Below, one piece after another: positions 26,961 to 39,775 of a stretch of 64,000 nucleotides of DNA. The notes beneath the pieces were generated by a model that saw nothing but the letters and a program-made list of their open reading frames with translations, ran no database searches and was not told where the DNA came from. This DNA is from Linum tenue (lineage: Eukaryota; Streptophyta; Magnoliopsida; Malpighiales; Linaceae). The DNA lies in the NCBI GenBank assembly GCA_946122785.1, contig CAMGYJ010000010.1:52266162-52330161 (forward strand), written 5' to 3'. Each line of letters starts with the position of its first letter. The first letter of the stretch is position 1. The translations under genes and the position numbers were made by a program.

Positions 26961-29827
26961 ATGATTAAGTCAATTAAGCACCAATTTCGGCGGATTAATT
27001 CCGGGTCAATTTTTGGCAGATTCCAAAAGGGTACCATCACAGATTTCGGGCGATTTTTCCAAAATGCCATTTTCTTTCTATACTTGATGCTACAAATCAC
27101 GGAATCAGGCCGCAGCTATTCTCCACCGATAATGAAGTCTATTGATCCTATTCTCCACGGATGATAAGTCCATTAAGCACCGATTTGAGCCAATTTATTT
27201 TCGGATGGCATTTTCATAATTTATGGGCCGAACGAAAGGCCATTTACTTTGGATTTTGAAAGCTACAGGTCGCGGATTCGGCCTGAGGCTATTTTACAAC
27301 AATGATTAAGTCCATTAAGAACCTATTTGGGCGGATTTATTTCGGGTCAATTTTTGGCAAATTCCAAAGGTGTACCATCACAGATTTCGGGCGATTTTTC
27401 CGAAATGTCATTTTCAATGGATTCTAGCGAATACAGATCACGGAATCAGGCCGAGGCTAGTCTTCACCGACAATGAAGTCTATTGATCCTATTCTCCACG
27501 AATGATAAGTCCATTAAGCAACGATTTAGGCCAATTTATTTTCGGATGGCATTTTCGTAATTTATGGGTCGACGAAAGGCCATTTTCTTTGGATTTTGAA
27601 GGCTACAGGTCACGGATTCGGCATGAGGCTATTTTTCAACAATGATTAAGTCCATTAAGCATCGATTTGGGCGGATTTATTCCGGGTCAATTTTTGGCAG
27701 ATTCCAAAGTGGTACCATCACTGATTTCCGGCGATTTTTTCGAAATGCCATTATCTTTAGATTCTTGAGGCTACAGATTACGGAATCAGGCCGCAGCTAT
27801 TCTCCCTCGATAATGAAGTCTATTGATCCTATTCTCCACGGATAACAAGTCCATTAAGCACCGATTTGGTCTAATTTATTTTCGGATGACATTTTCGTAA
27901 TTTATGGGGCGAACGAAAGGCCATTTTCTTTTGATTTTGAAGGCGACATGTCACGGATTCGGCCTGAGGCTATTTTTCAACAATGATTAAGTCAATTAAA
28001 CACCGATTTGGGCGGATTTATTCCGGGTCAATTTTTGGCAGATTCCAAAGGGGTACCATCACTGATTTCGGGCGATTTTTCCGAAATGCCATTTTCATTG
28101 GATTCTTGAGGATACAGATCGCGAAATCAGGCCGAGGCTATTCTCCACCGATAATGAAGTCTATTGATCCAATTCTCCACCGATGATAAGTCCATTAAGC
28201 AAAGATTTAGGTCAATTTATTTTCAGATGGCATTTTCGTAAATTATGGGGCGACGAAAGGCCATTTTCTTTGGATTTTGAAATCTACAGGTCGCGGATTC
28301 AGCCTGAGGCTATTTTTCAACAATGATTAAGTCCATTAAGAACCTATTTGGGCGGATTTATTCCAGGTCAATTTTTGCCAGATTCCAAAGGGGTACCATC
28401 CTGATTTCGGGCGATTTTTCCGAAATGCCATTTTCATTGGATTCTTGAGGATACAGATCACGAAATCAGGCCGAGGCTATTCTCCACCGATAATGAAGTC
28501 CATTGATCCTATTCTCCACCGATGATAAGTCCATTAAGCAAAGATTTAGGCCAATTTATTTTCGGATGGCATTTTCGCAATTTATCGGGCAACGAAAGAT
28601 AATTTTCTTTGGATTTTGAAGTTTACAGGTCACGGGTTTGCCTGAGGCTATTTTTCAACAATGATTAAGTCCATTAAACATCGATTTGGGCGGATTTATT
28701 CCGGGTCAATTTTTGGCAGATTCTAAAGGGGTACCATCACTGATTTCCTGCGATTTTTCCGAAATGCCATTTTCTTTCGATTCTTGAGGCTACAGATCAC
28801 GGAATCAGGCCGCAGCTATTCTCCCTCGATAATGAAGTCTATTGTTCCTATTCTCCACGGATAACAAGTACATTAAACACCGATTTGGGCTAATTTATTT
28901 TCGGATGGCATTTTCGTAATTTATGGGGCGAACGAAAGGCCATTTTCTTTGGATTTTGAAGGCGACATGTCACGGATTCGGCCTGAGGCTATTTTTCAAC
29001 AATGATTAAGTCAATTAAGCACCGATTTGGGCGGAGTTATTCAGGGTCAATTTTAAGCAGATTCCAAAGATGTACCATCACAGATTTCGGGCGATTTTTC
29101 CAAAATGCCATTTTCAATCGATTCTGGCGGATACAGATCACGGAATCAGGTTGCGGCTAGTCTCCACCGACAATGAAGTCTATTGATCCTATTCTCCACG
29201 AATGATAAGTCCATTAAGCAACGATTTAGGCCAATTTATTTTCGGATGCCATTTCGTAATTTATGGGTCGACGAAAGGCCATTTTCTTTGTATTTTGAAG
29301 GCTACAGGTCACGGATTCGGCCTGAGGCTATTTTTCAACAATGATTAAGTCCATTATGCACTGATTTGGGCGGATTTATTACGGGTCAATTTTCGGCAGA
29401 TTCCAAAGGGGTACCATCACAGATTTCGAGCAATTTTCCGAAATGCCATTTCATTGGACTCTAGAGGCTACAGATCACGGAATCAGGCCGAGGCTATTCT
29501 CCACCGATAATGAAGTCTATTGATCCTATTCTCCACAGATGATAAGTCCATAAGCACCAATTTGGGGCAATTTATTTTTGGATGACATTTTCGTAATTAA
29601 TGGGCCGAACGAAGACCATTTTCTTTGGATTTTGAAAGCTACAGGTCGCGGATTCTGCCTGAGGCTATTTTTCAACAATGATTAAGTCCATTAAGCACCT
29701 ATTTGTGTGGATTTATTCCTGGTAAATTTTTGGCAGATTCCCAAGGGGTACCATCACTGATTTCGGGCGATTTTTCCGAAATGCCATTTTCATTGGATTC
29801 TTGAGGATACAGATCACGGAATCAGGT

Positions 29828-30812
29828 CGAGGCTATTCTCCACCGACAATGAAGTCTATTGATCATATTCTCCACGGATGATAAGTCCATTAAGCACCGA
29901 TTTGGGCCATTTTATTTTCGAATGACATTTTCGTAATTTATGGGGCGACGAAAGGCCATTTTCTTTGGATTATGAAAGCTACAGGTCACGTATTCGACCT
30001 GAGGCTATTCTTCAACGATGCTTAAGTTCATTAAGTACCATTTTGGGCGAATTTATTCCGTTTCAATTTTTGGCAAATTCCAAAGGGGTTACCATCACAG
30101 ATTTCGGGCGATTTTTCCGAAATGCCATTTCCTTTCGATTCTTGAGGCTACAGATCACGGATCAGGCCGAGGCTATTCTCCATCGATAATGAAGTCTATA
30201 GATCCTATTCTCCACAGATAACAAGTCCATTAAGCACCGATTTGGGCTAATTTATTTTCGGATGGCATTTTCTTAATTTATGGGGCGACGAAAGGTCATT
30301 TTCTTTGGATTTTGAAGGCTACATGTCACGTATTCGGTCTGAGGCTATTTTTCAACAATGATTAAGTCAATTAAGCATCAATTTGGGCGGATTTATTCTG
30401 GGTCAATTTTTGGCAAATTCCAAAGGGGTGTACCATCACAAATTTCGGGCGATTTTTCCAAAATACCATTTTCTTTCGATTCTTGAGGCTACAGATCACG
30501 GAATCAGGCCGCAGCTATTCACCACCGATAATGAAGTCTATTGATCCTATTCTCCACGGATGATAAGTCCATTAAGCACCGATTTGAGCCAATTTATTTT
30601 CGGATGGCATTTTCGTAATTTATGGGTCGAACGAAAGCCATTTTCTTTGGATTTTGAAAGCTACTGGTCACGAATTCGGCATGAGGCTATTTTTCAACAA
30701 TGATTAAGTCCTTTAAGAACCTATTTGGGCGGATTTATTCTGGGTCAATTTTTGGCAGATTCCAAAGGGGTACCATCACAGATTTCGGGCGATTTTTCCG
30801 AAATGCCATTTT
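29828..30812 (+). repeat. young three-unit tandem duplication, copy 1
   Basis: 985 bp that recur at 30850-31834, offset exactly 1022 bp (three units). Aligned line by line, I found a single difference (C at 30039, T at 31061). Rare shared readings include 'ggattatgaaagc', 'attccgtttcaattt', 'tggcaaattcc', 'cgtattcggtctgag', 'attcaccaccgat' and 'gtcctttaagaacc'. Left neighbours differ at 29827 (T) against 30849 (C). Confidence 0.95.
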
Positions 30813-30849
30813 TAATGGATTCTGGCGGATACAGATCACGGAATCAGGC

Positions 30850-31834
30850 CGAGGCTATTCTCCACCGACAATGAAGTCTATTGATCATATTCTCCACGGA
30901 TGATAAGTCCATTAAGCACCGATTTGGGCCATTTTATTTTCGAATGACATTTTCGTAATTTATGGGGCGACGAAAGGCCATTTTCTTTGGATTATGAAAG
31001 CTACAGGTCACGTATTCGACCTGAGGCTATTCTTCAACGATGCTTAAGTTCATTAAGTACTATTTTGGGCGAATTTATTCCGTTTCAATTTTTGGCAAAT
31101 TCCAAAGGGGTTACCATCACAGATTTCGGGCGATTTTTCCGAAATGCCATTTCCTTTCGATTCTTGAGGCTACAGATCACGGATCAGGCCGAGGCTATTC
31201 TCCATCGATAATGAAGTCTATAGATCCTATTCTCCACAGATAACAAGTCCATTAAGCACCGATTTGGGCTAATTTATTTTCGGATGGCATTTTCTTAATT
31301 TATGGGGCGACGAAAGGTCATTTTCTTTGGATTTTGAAGGCTACATGTCACGTATTCGGTCTGAGGCTATTTTTCAACAATGATTAAGTCAATTAAGCAT
31401 CAATTTGGGCGGATTTATTCTGGGTCAATTTTTGGCAAATTCCAAAGGGGTGTACCATCACAAATTTCGGGCGATTTTTCCAAAATACCATTTTCTTTCG
31501 ATTCTTGAGGCTACAGATCACGGAATCAGGCCGCAGCTATTCACCACCGATAATGAAGTCTATTGATCCTATTCTCCACGGATGATAAGTCCATTAAGCA
31601 CCGATTTGAGCCAATTTATTTTCGGATGGCATTTTCGTAATTTATGGGTCGAACGAAAGCCATTTTCTTTGGATTTTGAAAGCTACTGGTCACGAATTCG
31701 GCATGAGGCTATTTTTCAACAATGATTAAGTCCTTTAAGAACCTATTTGGGCGGATTTATTCTGGGTCAATTTTTGGCAGATTCCAAAGGGGTACCATCA
31801 CAGATTTCGGGCGATTTTTCCGAAATGCCATTTT
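30850..31834 (+). repeat. young three-unit tandem duplication, copy 2
   Basis: Copy of 29828-30812. The match ends near 31835, where this copy reads 'ccattttcaatgg' and the first reads 'ccatttttaatgg'. Other neighbouring units differ at many positions per 340 bp, so this is the most recent amplification visible in the window, unless it is an assembly duplicate. Confidence 0.95.
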
Positions 31835-33730
31835 CAATGGATTCTGGCGGATACAGATCATGGAATCAGGCCGAGGCTAGTTTCCACCGACAATGAAGTC
31901 TATTGATCCTATTCTCCACAAATGATAAGTCCATTAAGCAACGATTTAGGGCAATTTATTTTCGGATGGCATGTTCGTAATTTATGGGTCGACGAAAGGC
32001 CATTTTTTTGGATTTTGAAGGCTACAGGACACGGATTCGGCATGATGCTATTTTTCAACAATGATTAAGTCCATTATGCACTGATTTGGGCGGATTTATT
32101 CCGGGTCAATATTCGGCAGATTCCAAAGGGTTACCATCCCAGATTTCGAGCGATTTTCCGAAATGCCATTTCATTGGTCTCTAGAGGCTACAGATCACGG
32201 AATCAGGCCGAGGCTATTCTCCACCGATAATGAAGTCTATTGATCCTATTCTCCACAGATGATAAGTCCATATGCACCGATTTGGGCCAATTTATTTTCG
32301 GATGACATTTTCGTAATTTATGGGCCGAACGAAAGGCCATTTTCTTTGGATTTTGAAAGCTACAGGTCGCGGATTTGGCCTAAGGCTATTTTTCAACAAT
32401 GATTAAGTCCAATAAGCACCTATTTGGGCGGATTTATTCCTAGTCAATTTTGGGCAGATTCCAAAGGGGTACCATAACTGATTTCGGGCGATTTTTCCGA
32501 AATGCCATTTTCATTGGATTCGTGAGGATACAGATCACGGAATCAGGTCGAGGCTATTCTCCACCGACAATGAAGTCTATTGATCATATTCTCCACGGAT
32601 GATAAGTCCATTAAGCACTGATTTGGGCCAATTTATTTTCGAATGGCATTTTCGTAATTTATGGGGCGACGAAAGGCCATTTTCTTTTGATTTTGAAAGC
32701 TACAGGTCACGTATTCGACCTGAGGCTATTCTTCAACGATGCTTAAGTTCATTAAGCACCATTTTGGGCGAATTTATTCCGGGTCAATTTTTGGCAGATT
32801 CCAAAGGGGGTACCATCACAGATTTTGGGCGGTTTTTCCGAAATGCCATTTTCTTTCGATTCTTGAGGCTACAGATCACGGATCAGGCCGAGGCTATTCT
32901 CCATCGATAATGAATTCTATAGATCCTATTCTCCACGGATAACAAGTCCATTAAGCACCGATTTGGGCTAATTTATTTTCGGATGGCATTTTCTTAATTT
33001 ATGGGGCGACGAAAGGTCATTTTCTTGTGATTTTGAAGGCTTTATGACACGGATTCGGCCTGAGGTTATTTTTCAACAATGATTAAGTCAATTAAGAACC
33101 AATTTGGGCGGATTTATTCCGGGTCAATTTTTGGCTGATTCTAAAGGGGTACCATCACTGATTTCCTGCGATTTTTCCGAAATGCCATTTTCTTTCGATT
33201 CTTGAGGCTACAGATCACGGAATCAGGCCGCAGCTATTCTCCACCGATAATGAAGTCTATTGATACTATTCTCCACGGATGATAAGTCCATTAGGCACCG
33301 ATTTGAGCCAATTTATTTTCGGATTGCATTTTCGTAATTTATGGGCCGAACGAAAGGCCATTTTTTTTGGATTTTGAAAGCTACAGGTCGCGGGTTCGGC
33401 CTGCGGCTATTTTTCAACAATGATTAAGTCCATTAAAAACCTATTTGGGCGGATTTATTCCTGGTCAATTTTTGGCAGATTTCAAAGTGGTACCATCACA
33501 GATTTCGGGCGATTTTTCCGAAATGCCATTTTCAATGGATTCTGGCGGATACAGATCACGGAATCAGGCCGAGGCTGGTCTCCACCGACAATGAAGTTTA
33601 TTGATCCTATTCTCTACGAATGATAAGTCCATTAAGCAATGATTTAGGCCAATTTATTTTCGGATGACATTTTCGTACTTTATGGGGCGACGAAAGGTAA
33701 TTTTCTTTGGATTTTGAATGTTACAGGTCA

Positions 33731-33839
33731 CGGATTCGGCCTGAGGCTTTTTTTCAACAATGATTAAGTCCATTAAGCACCTAATTGGTTTTATTTATTC
33801 CTGGTCAATTTTTGGCGGATTCCAAAGGGGTACCATCAC
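33731..33839 (+). repeat. rare-variant tract, copy 2 (shared with 8875-8983)
   Basis: Identical by eye to 8875-8983, 24856 bp away. On the left the neighbour reads 'gtcacggatt' against 'gtcgcggatt'; on the right 'cacagatttc' followed by the 'caatggattctgg' ending, against 'cactgatttc' and 'cattggattcttg'. The abrupt edges fit a gene-conversion tract or a double exchange. Confidence 0.85.
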
Positions 33840-35800
33840 AGATTTCGGGCGATTTTTCCGAAATGCCATTTTCAATGGATTCTGGCGGATACAGATCACG
33901 GAATCAGGCCGAGGCTAGTTTCCACCGACAATGAAGTCTATTGATCCTATTCTCCACCGATGATAAGTCCATTAAGCAAAGATTTAGGCCAATTTATTTT
34001 CGGATGGCATTTTCGTAATTTATGGGTCGACAAAAGGTAATTTTCTTTGGATTTTGAAGGTTACAGGTCACTGATTCGGCCTGAGGCTATTTTTCAACAA
34101 TGATTAAGTCCATTAAGCATCGATTTGGTCGGATTTATTCCGGGTCAATTTTTGGCAGATTCCAAAGGGGGTACCATCACTGATTTCCGGCGATTTTTCC
34201 GAAATGCCATTTTCTTTCGATTCTTGAGGCTACAGATCACGGAATCAAGCCGCATCTATTCTCCCTCGATAATGAAGTCTATTGATCCTATTCTCCACGG
34301 ATAACAAGTCTATGAAGCACCGATTTGGGCTAATTTATTTTCGGATGGTATTTTCGTAATTTATTGGACGAACGAAAGGCCATTTTCTTTGGATTTTGAA
34401 GGCGACATGTCACGGATTAGGCCTGTGGCTATTTTTCAACAATGCTTACGTCAATTAAGCACCGATTTGGGAGGATTTATTCCGGGTCAATTTTTGGCAG
34501 ATTCCAAAGGGGTACCATCACTGATTTCGGGCGATTTTTCCGAAATGCCATTTTCATTGGATTCGTGAGGATACACATCACGGAATCAGGTCGAGGCTAT
34601 TCTCCACTGACAATGAAGTCTATTGATCATATTCTCCACGGATGATAAGTCCATTAAGCACCGATTTGGGCCAATTTATTTTCGAATGGCATTTTCGTAA
34701 TTCATAGGGCGACGAAAGGCCATTTTCTTTGGATTTTGAAAGCTACAGGTCACGTATTCAACCTGAGGCTATTCCTCAACGATGCTTAAGTTCATTAAGC
34801 ACCATTTTGGTCAATTTATTCCTGGTCAATTTTTGGCAGATTCCAAAGGGGCCATCACAGATTTCTGGTTATTTTTCCGAAATGCCAATTTCTTTCGATT
34901 CTTGGGGCTACAGATCACGGAATCAGGCTGAGGCTATTCTGCATCGATAATGAAGTCTATTGATCCTATTCTCTACCGATAACAAGTCCATTAAGCACCG
35001 ATTTGGGCTAATTTATTTTCGGATGGCATTTTCGTAATTTATGGGGCGAACGAAAGGCCATTTTCTTTGGATTTTGAAGGCTACATGTCACGGATTCGGC
35101 CTGAGGCTATTTTTCAACAATGAATAAGTCCATTAAGCACCTATTTGGGAGGATTTATTCTGGGTCAATTTTTGGCAGATTCCAAAGGGGTACCATCACA
35201 GATTTCGGGCGATTTTTCCAAAATGCCATTTTCTTTCGATTCTTTAGGTTACAGATCACGAAATCAGGCCGCAGCTATTCTCCACCGATAATGAAGTCTA
35301 TTGATCCTATTCTCCATGGATGATAAGTCCATTAAGCACCGATTTGAGCCAATTTATTTTCGGATGGAATTTTCGTAATTTATGGGCCGAACGAAAGGCC
35401 ATTTTCTTTGGATTTTGAAAGCTACAGGTTGCGGATTCGGCCTGAGGCTATTTTTCAACAATGATTAAGTCCATTAAGAACCTATTTGGGCGGATTTATT
35501 CCAGGTCAATTTTTGGCAGATTCCAAAGGGGTACCATAACTGATTTCGGGCGATTTTTCCGAAATGCCATTTTCATTGGATTCTTGAGGATACAGATCAC
35601 GAAATCAGGCCGAGGCTATTCTCCACCGATAATGAAGTCTATTGATCCTATTCTCCACCGATGATAAGTCCATTAAGCAAAGATTTAGGCCAATTTATTT
35701 TCGGATGGCATTTTCGTAATTTATGGGGCGACGAAAGGTAATTTTCTTTGGATTTTGAAGGCTACATGTCACGGATTCGGCCTGAGACTATTTTTTAACA

Positions 35801-37162
35801 ATGATTAAGTCCATTATGCACCGATTTGGGCGAATTTATTCCGGGTCAATTTTTGGTCGATTCCAAAGGGGTACCATCACAGATTTCGGGCCATTTTTCC
35901 GAAATGCCTTTTTCTTTCGATTCTTGAGGCTACAGATCACGGAATCAGGCCGAGGCTATTCTCCATCGATAATGAATTCTATTGATCCTATTCTCCACGG
36001 ATTACAAGTCCATTAAGCACCGATTTGGGCTAATTTATTTTCGGATGGCATTTTCGTAATTTATGTGGCGAACGAAAGGCCATTTTCTTTGGATTTTGAA
36101 TGCTACATGTCACGGATTTGGCCTGATGCTATTTTTCAACAATGATTAAGTCCATTAAGCACCGATTTGGGCGGATTTATTCCGCGACAATTTTTAGCAG
36201 ATTCCAAAGGGGTACCATCACAGATTTCGGGCGATTTTTCCGAAATCCCATTTTAAATGGATTCTGACGGATACAGATCACGGAATCAGGTCAAGGCTAA
36301 TCTCCACCGACAATGAAATCTATTGATCCTATCCTCTACGGATGATAAGTCCATTAAGCAACGATTTAGGCCAATTTATTTTTGGATGGCATTTTCGTAA
36401 TTTATGGGGCGACGAAAGGGCATTTTCTTTGGATTTTGAAGGCTACAGGTCACGGATTCGGCCTGAGGCTATTTTTCAACATTGATTAAGTCAATTAAGC
36501 ATCGATTTGGGTGGATTTATTCCGGGTCAATTTTTGGCAGATTCCAAAGGGGTACCATCACAGTTTTCAGGCGATTTTTCCAAAATGCCATTTTCTTTCG
36601 ATTCTTCAGGCTACAGATCACGGAATCAGGCCGCAGCTATTCTCCACCAAAAATGAAGTCTATTGATCCTATTCTCCACGGATGATAAGTCCATTAAGCA
36701 CCGATTTAGGTGAATTTACTTTCGGATGGAATTTTCGTAATTTATGGGCCGAATGAATTACCATTTTCTTTGGATTTTGAAAGCTACAGGTCGCGGATTC
36801 GGCCTGAAGCTATTTTTCAACAATGATTAAGTCCATTAAGCACCTATTTGGGCGGATTTATTCCTGGTCAATTTTTGGCAAATTCCAAAGGGGTACCTTC
36901 ACCGATTTCGAGCAATTTTTCCGAAATGCCATTTTCATTGGATTCTTGAGGATACAAATCACGGAATCAGGCCGAGGCTATTCACCACCGACAATGAAGT
37001 CTATTGATCCTATTCTCCACGGATGATAAGTCCATTAAGCACCGATTTGGGCCAATTTATTTTCGAATGGTATTTTCGTAATTTATGGGGCGACGAAAGG
37101 CCATTTTCTTTGGATTTTGAAAGCTACAGGTCACGGATTCGACCTGAGGCTATTCTTCAACG
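35801..37162 (+). repeat. four-unit higher-order repeat, copy a
   Basis: Four units in the order (A with 'gggcgaattta') B1, ('aatcccattttaaatgg') B2, ('cagttttcaggcg', 'gcagctattctcc') B3 with 'gaatttactttcgg', and ('gtaccttcac', 'gatacaaatcac', 'attcaccaccgac') B4. Length ~1362 bp. The same set of private readings in the same order is found at 47245-48605, which shows that the tetramer is a real unit of amplification and not chance adjacency. Confidence 0.8.
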
Positions 37163-38525
37163 ATGCTTAAGTTCATTAAGCACCGATTTGGGCGTATTTA
37201 TTCCGGGTTAATTTTGGGTAGATTCCAAAGGGGTACCATCCCATATTTTGGGCGCTTTTTCGAAATGCCATTTTCTTTCGATTCATGAGGCTACAGATCA
37301 TGGAATCAGGCTGAGGCTATTCTCCATCGATAATGAAGTCTATTGATCCTATTCTCCATGGATAACAAGTCCATTAAGCACCGATTTGGGCTAATTTATT
37401 TTCGGATGACATTTTCGTAATTTATGGGGCGAACGAAAGGCCATTTTTGTGGATTTTGAAGGCTACATGTCACGGATTCGCCTGAGGCTATTTTTCAACA
37501 ATGATTAACATCATTAAGCACCGATTTGGGCGGATTTATTCCTGGTCAATTTTTGGCAGATTCTAAAGGGGTACCATCACTGATTTCGGGCGATTTTTCC
37601 GAAATACCGTTTTCGTTGGATTCTTGAGGATACAGATCACGGAATCAGGCCGAGGCTATTCTCGACCTACAACGAAGTCTATTGATCCTATTCTCCACGG
37701 ATGATAAGTCCATTAAGCACCGATTTAGGCCAATTTATTTTCGAATGGCATTTTCGTAATTTATGGGGCGATGAAAGGCCATTTTCTTTGGATTTTGAAA
37801 GCTACAGGTCACGGATTCGACCTGAAGCTATTATTCAACGATGCTTAAGTTCATTAAGCACCGATTTGGGCGAATTTATTCTGGGTCAATTTTTGACATA
37901 TTTCAAAGGGGCACCATCACATATTTCGGGCGATTTTTCCGAAATGCCATTTTCTTTCGATTCTTGAGGCTACAGATCACGGAATCAGGCCGAGGCTATT
38001 CTCCATCGATAATGAAGTCTATTGATCCTATTCTCCACGGATAACAAGTCCATTAAGCACCGATTTGGGCCAATTTATTTTTGGATGGCATTTTCGTAAT
38101 TTATGGGGCGAACGAAAGGCCATTTTCTTTGGATTTTGAAGGCTACATGTCACGGATTCTGCCTGAGGCTATTTTTCAATAATGATTAAGTCCATTAAGC
38201 ACCGATTTGGGCGGATTTATTCCGGGTCAATTATTGACAGATTCCAAAGGGGGGGTACCATCACAGATTTCGAGCCATTTTCCAAAATGCCATTTTATTG
38301 GACTCTAGATGCTACAGATCACGGAATCAGGCCGAGGCTATTCTCCATCGATAATGAAGTCTATTGATCCTATTCTCCACCGATGGTAAGTCCATTAAGC
38401 AATGATTTAGGCCAATTTATTTTCGGATGGCATTTTCGTAATTTATGGGGCGACGAAAGGTCATTTTGTTTGGATTTTGAAGGTTACAGGTCACGGATTC
38501 GGCCAGAGGCTATTTTTCAACAATG

Positions 38526-38530
38526 ATTAA
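38526..38530. repeat. target-site duplication, left (ATTAA)
   Basis: ATTAA directly before the LTR, within the satellite motif 'caatgattaagtcc'. The same five bases follow the LTR at 39771-39775. Removing one copy and the LTR restores the motif and a 341-bp unit (anchors 38523 and 40109). Confidence 0.95.
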
Positions 38531-38811
38531 TGTAGGTTGCGTCGAGCGCGAGACTTTTATACCTGACTTGATCAAAAGTAGAACTTAATGATAATGATTA
38601 GTACGAAGATAGTTAGCAAACCGATTTAATGATAAGTAGATGACCTAACCTAATTAGCTATATATTGATCTCTTTTTGTCCTTGATTTATTTAAGTATTA
38701 TGATAGAACCTAGCACTCTAATACTCTTCTTGGCTAGGCTGATTACGTTTAACCTTTAAGTGAGACAGTTAATAATAAAGCCCACTTCTCAAAGCCTTGC
38801 TTTTACCCAAC

Positions 38812-38827
38812 TGGGCTTCTAAGCCCA
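38812..38827. other. LTR stem-loop 1
   Basis: TGGGCTT (38812-38818) and AAGCCCA (38821-38827) are perfect 7-bp arms with a 2-nt centre, close to a plain palindrome. Confidence 0.6.
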
Positions 38828-38884
38828 ATTACTTCAATAATACTGCAGTAATAAGAACTCCCTAAGAGCTCAGCCCACTTTGTT

Positions 38885-38920
38885 ACTCGTCCGACCACGT
38901 TTTACCCAAAACGGACGAGT
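38885..38920. other. LTR stem-loop 2
   Basis: ACTCGTCCG (38885-38893) and CGGACGAGT (38912-38920) form perfect 9-bp arms around 18 nt. Confidence 0.7.
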
Positions 38921-39207
38921 TTTAATTCAAACTCTGGCTTCACTTTCCCGCTGGAGATTTCGATCAAAAGCTGTCCTGCTTCTGTTCGTGTGAATAGCAG
39001 GGGAAGAACAGCAAGAACACTGCTGCAATAACCCAGAAAGTTATAACACAAATAATTTGAACCCGGACGTAGAACTTTCCCAATCCTGTTCTGAACCTTT
39101 CCTCTCACTTCGTTCTATCTAGCTTCTCCTGAACGTATTTCCCTGCAAGCACTGAACACACTGAAGCATACACAGAACTGAAAGAAAAAACAAAGTACGA
39201 ACACAGC

Positions 39208-39259
39208 CCACGATTTTTACGTGGTTTCCAGTATTGGGAGAATGAGGATCCCAATACTG
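39208..39259. other. LTR stem-loops 3 and 4 (adjacent)
   Basis: CCACG/CGTGG at 39208-39224 is followed at once by perfect 11-bp arms CAGTATTGGGA (39229-39239) and TCCCAATACTG (39249-39259) around 9 nt. Confidence 0.75.
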
Positions 39260-39272
39260 ACTACTCCACGGT

Positions 39273-39299
39273 CGGAGAATCACGATTGTGTGATCTCCG
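39273..39299. other. LTR stem-loop 5 (one bulge)
   Basis: CGGAGAATCAC (39273-39283) and GTGATCTCCG (39290-39299) pair except for one unpaired base in the left arm, with a 6-nt loop. Confidence 0.6.
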
Positions 39300-39358
39300 A
39301 CGATTCACTATGATTTTGCGTTGAAGTTCGTCGTTACAAGCTATCTACCCAAGAACCC

Positions 39359-39387
39359 TTTGATCAATCTCAACCCGATTGATCAAA
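39359..39387. other. LTR stem-loop 6
   Basis: TTTGATCAATC (39359-39369) and GATTGATCAAA (39377-39387) form perfect 11-bp arms around TCAACCC. Confidence 0.75.
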
Positions 39388-39770
39388 CACTCTTTTCTCA
39401 ACCCGAATTGCTTCCCCAGCAACTCGAAACCAGTGTTTCACCAACATTGACCCTCAAAGAAATTCTCCCCGAACCCTTTGAGAAACCCCTTTTCTATCAA
39501 TCTAGCTATTCTCACAAAATCCCCTTTTGTCTTAGCTAGCTTTTTTTATCTCTTGAAAGGTTCGCCTTGTTCTTCCATCAAATCGCCTTTTATAGGTTGC
39601 AATGTGGCTGTTGGGAATTCAAATTCCCTTGAGATCTTCATGTATGGTAAGTTCTTATTCTTTCTTCCTTTGGCACGAGAACTTGCCTTAACTGTTTTTG
39701 GGCAGCCACTTTATTTCCAGCTGTGATTTGATTCTTTGCCTTGGCCTTCAAGCTGCTCCTGCAGTCAACA

Positions 39771-39775
39771 ATTAA
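39771..39775. repeat. target-site duplication, right (ATTAA)
   Basis: ATTAA immediately after the LTR's CAACA end, matching 38526-38530. Satellite continues 'gtccatttagcatcg' in the expected register. Confidence 0.95.

Larger units (their letters stand above)
13921..38530 (+). repeat. ~340-bp satellite array, segment 2
   Basis: Resumes in the same orientation and register and runs 24.6 kb to the LTR. Variant mixing is stronger than in segment 1. A set with 'ccacgaatgataag', 'gggtcgacgaaagg' and 'ccattatgcactgatttg' appears at about 13515, 18535, 25630, 29200 and (as 'acaaatgataag') 31915, marking a large recurring multi-unit arrangement. A different set ('gcaaagatttaggc', 'aaaggtaattttc') is frequent from 24 to 36 kb. 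No genes or RNA genes are visible in this stretch. The few irregular units are listed separately. Confidence 0.97.
38531..39770. mobile_element. solo LTR of an LTR retrotransposon (1240 bp)
   Basis: A single-copy 1240-bp insertion starting TGTAGGTTGC and ending CAGTCAACA, with the canonical TG...CA ends of an LTR and a perfect 5-bp target duplication ATTAA. It has no primer-binding site, no gag-pol reading frame and no second LTR. This is the structure left after recombination between the two LTRs of a full element. Base composition is plainly different from the satellite, with C-rich stretches near 39340-39540. AATAAA at 38774-38779 (+) and TTTATT at 39710-39715 are both possible poly(A) signals, so transcription direction is undecided. 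Short open frames inside (68-82 codons) resemble nothing I know and are ignored. The family is not recognised; Ty3/gypsy is a guess from LTR length. Confidence 0.93.

Noticed and set aside
38902..39726. Open frames of 68, 72 and 82 codons inside the LTR as possible genes.
   Set aside because: They sit entirely within a well-bounded solo LTR, overlap each other, include stem-loop arms, and show no recognisable domain.
38531..39770. The 1240-bp element as a DNA transposon (MITE) or Helitron.
   Set aside because: There are no terminal inverted repeats beyond TG..CA, a 5-bp target duplication is present, and there are no Helitron CTRR end or TC start. A solo LTR fits all the evidence.
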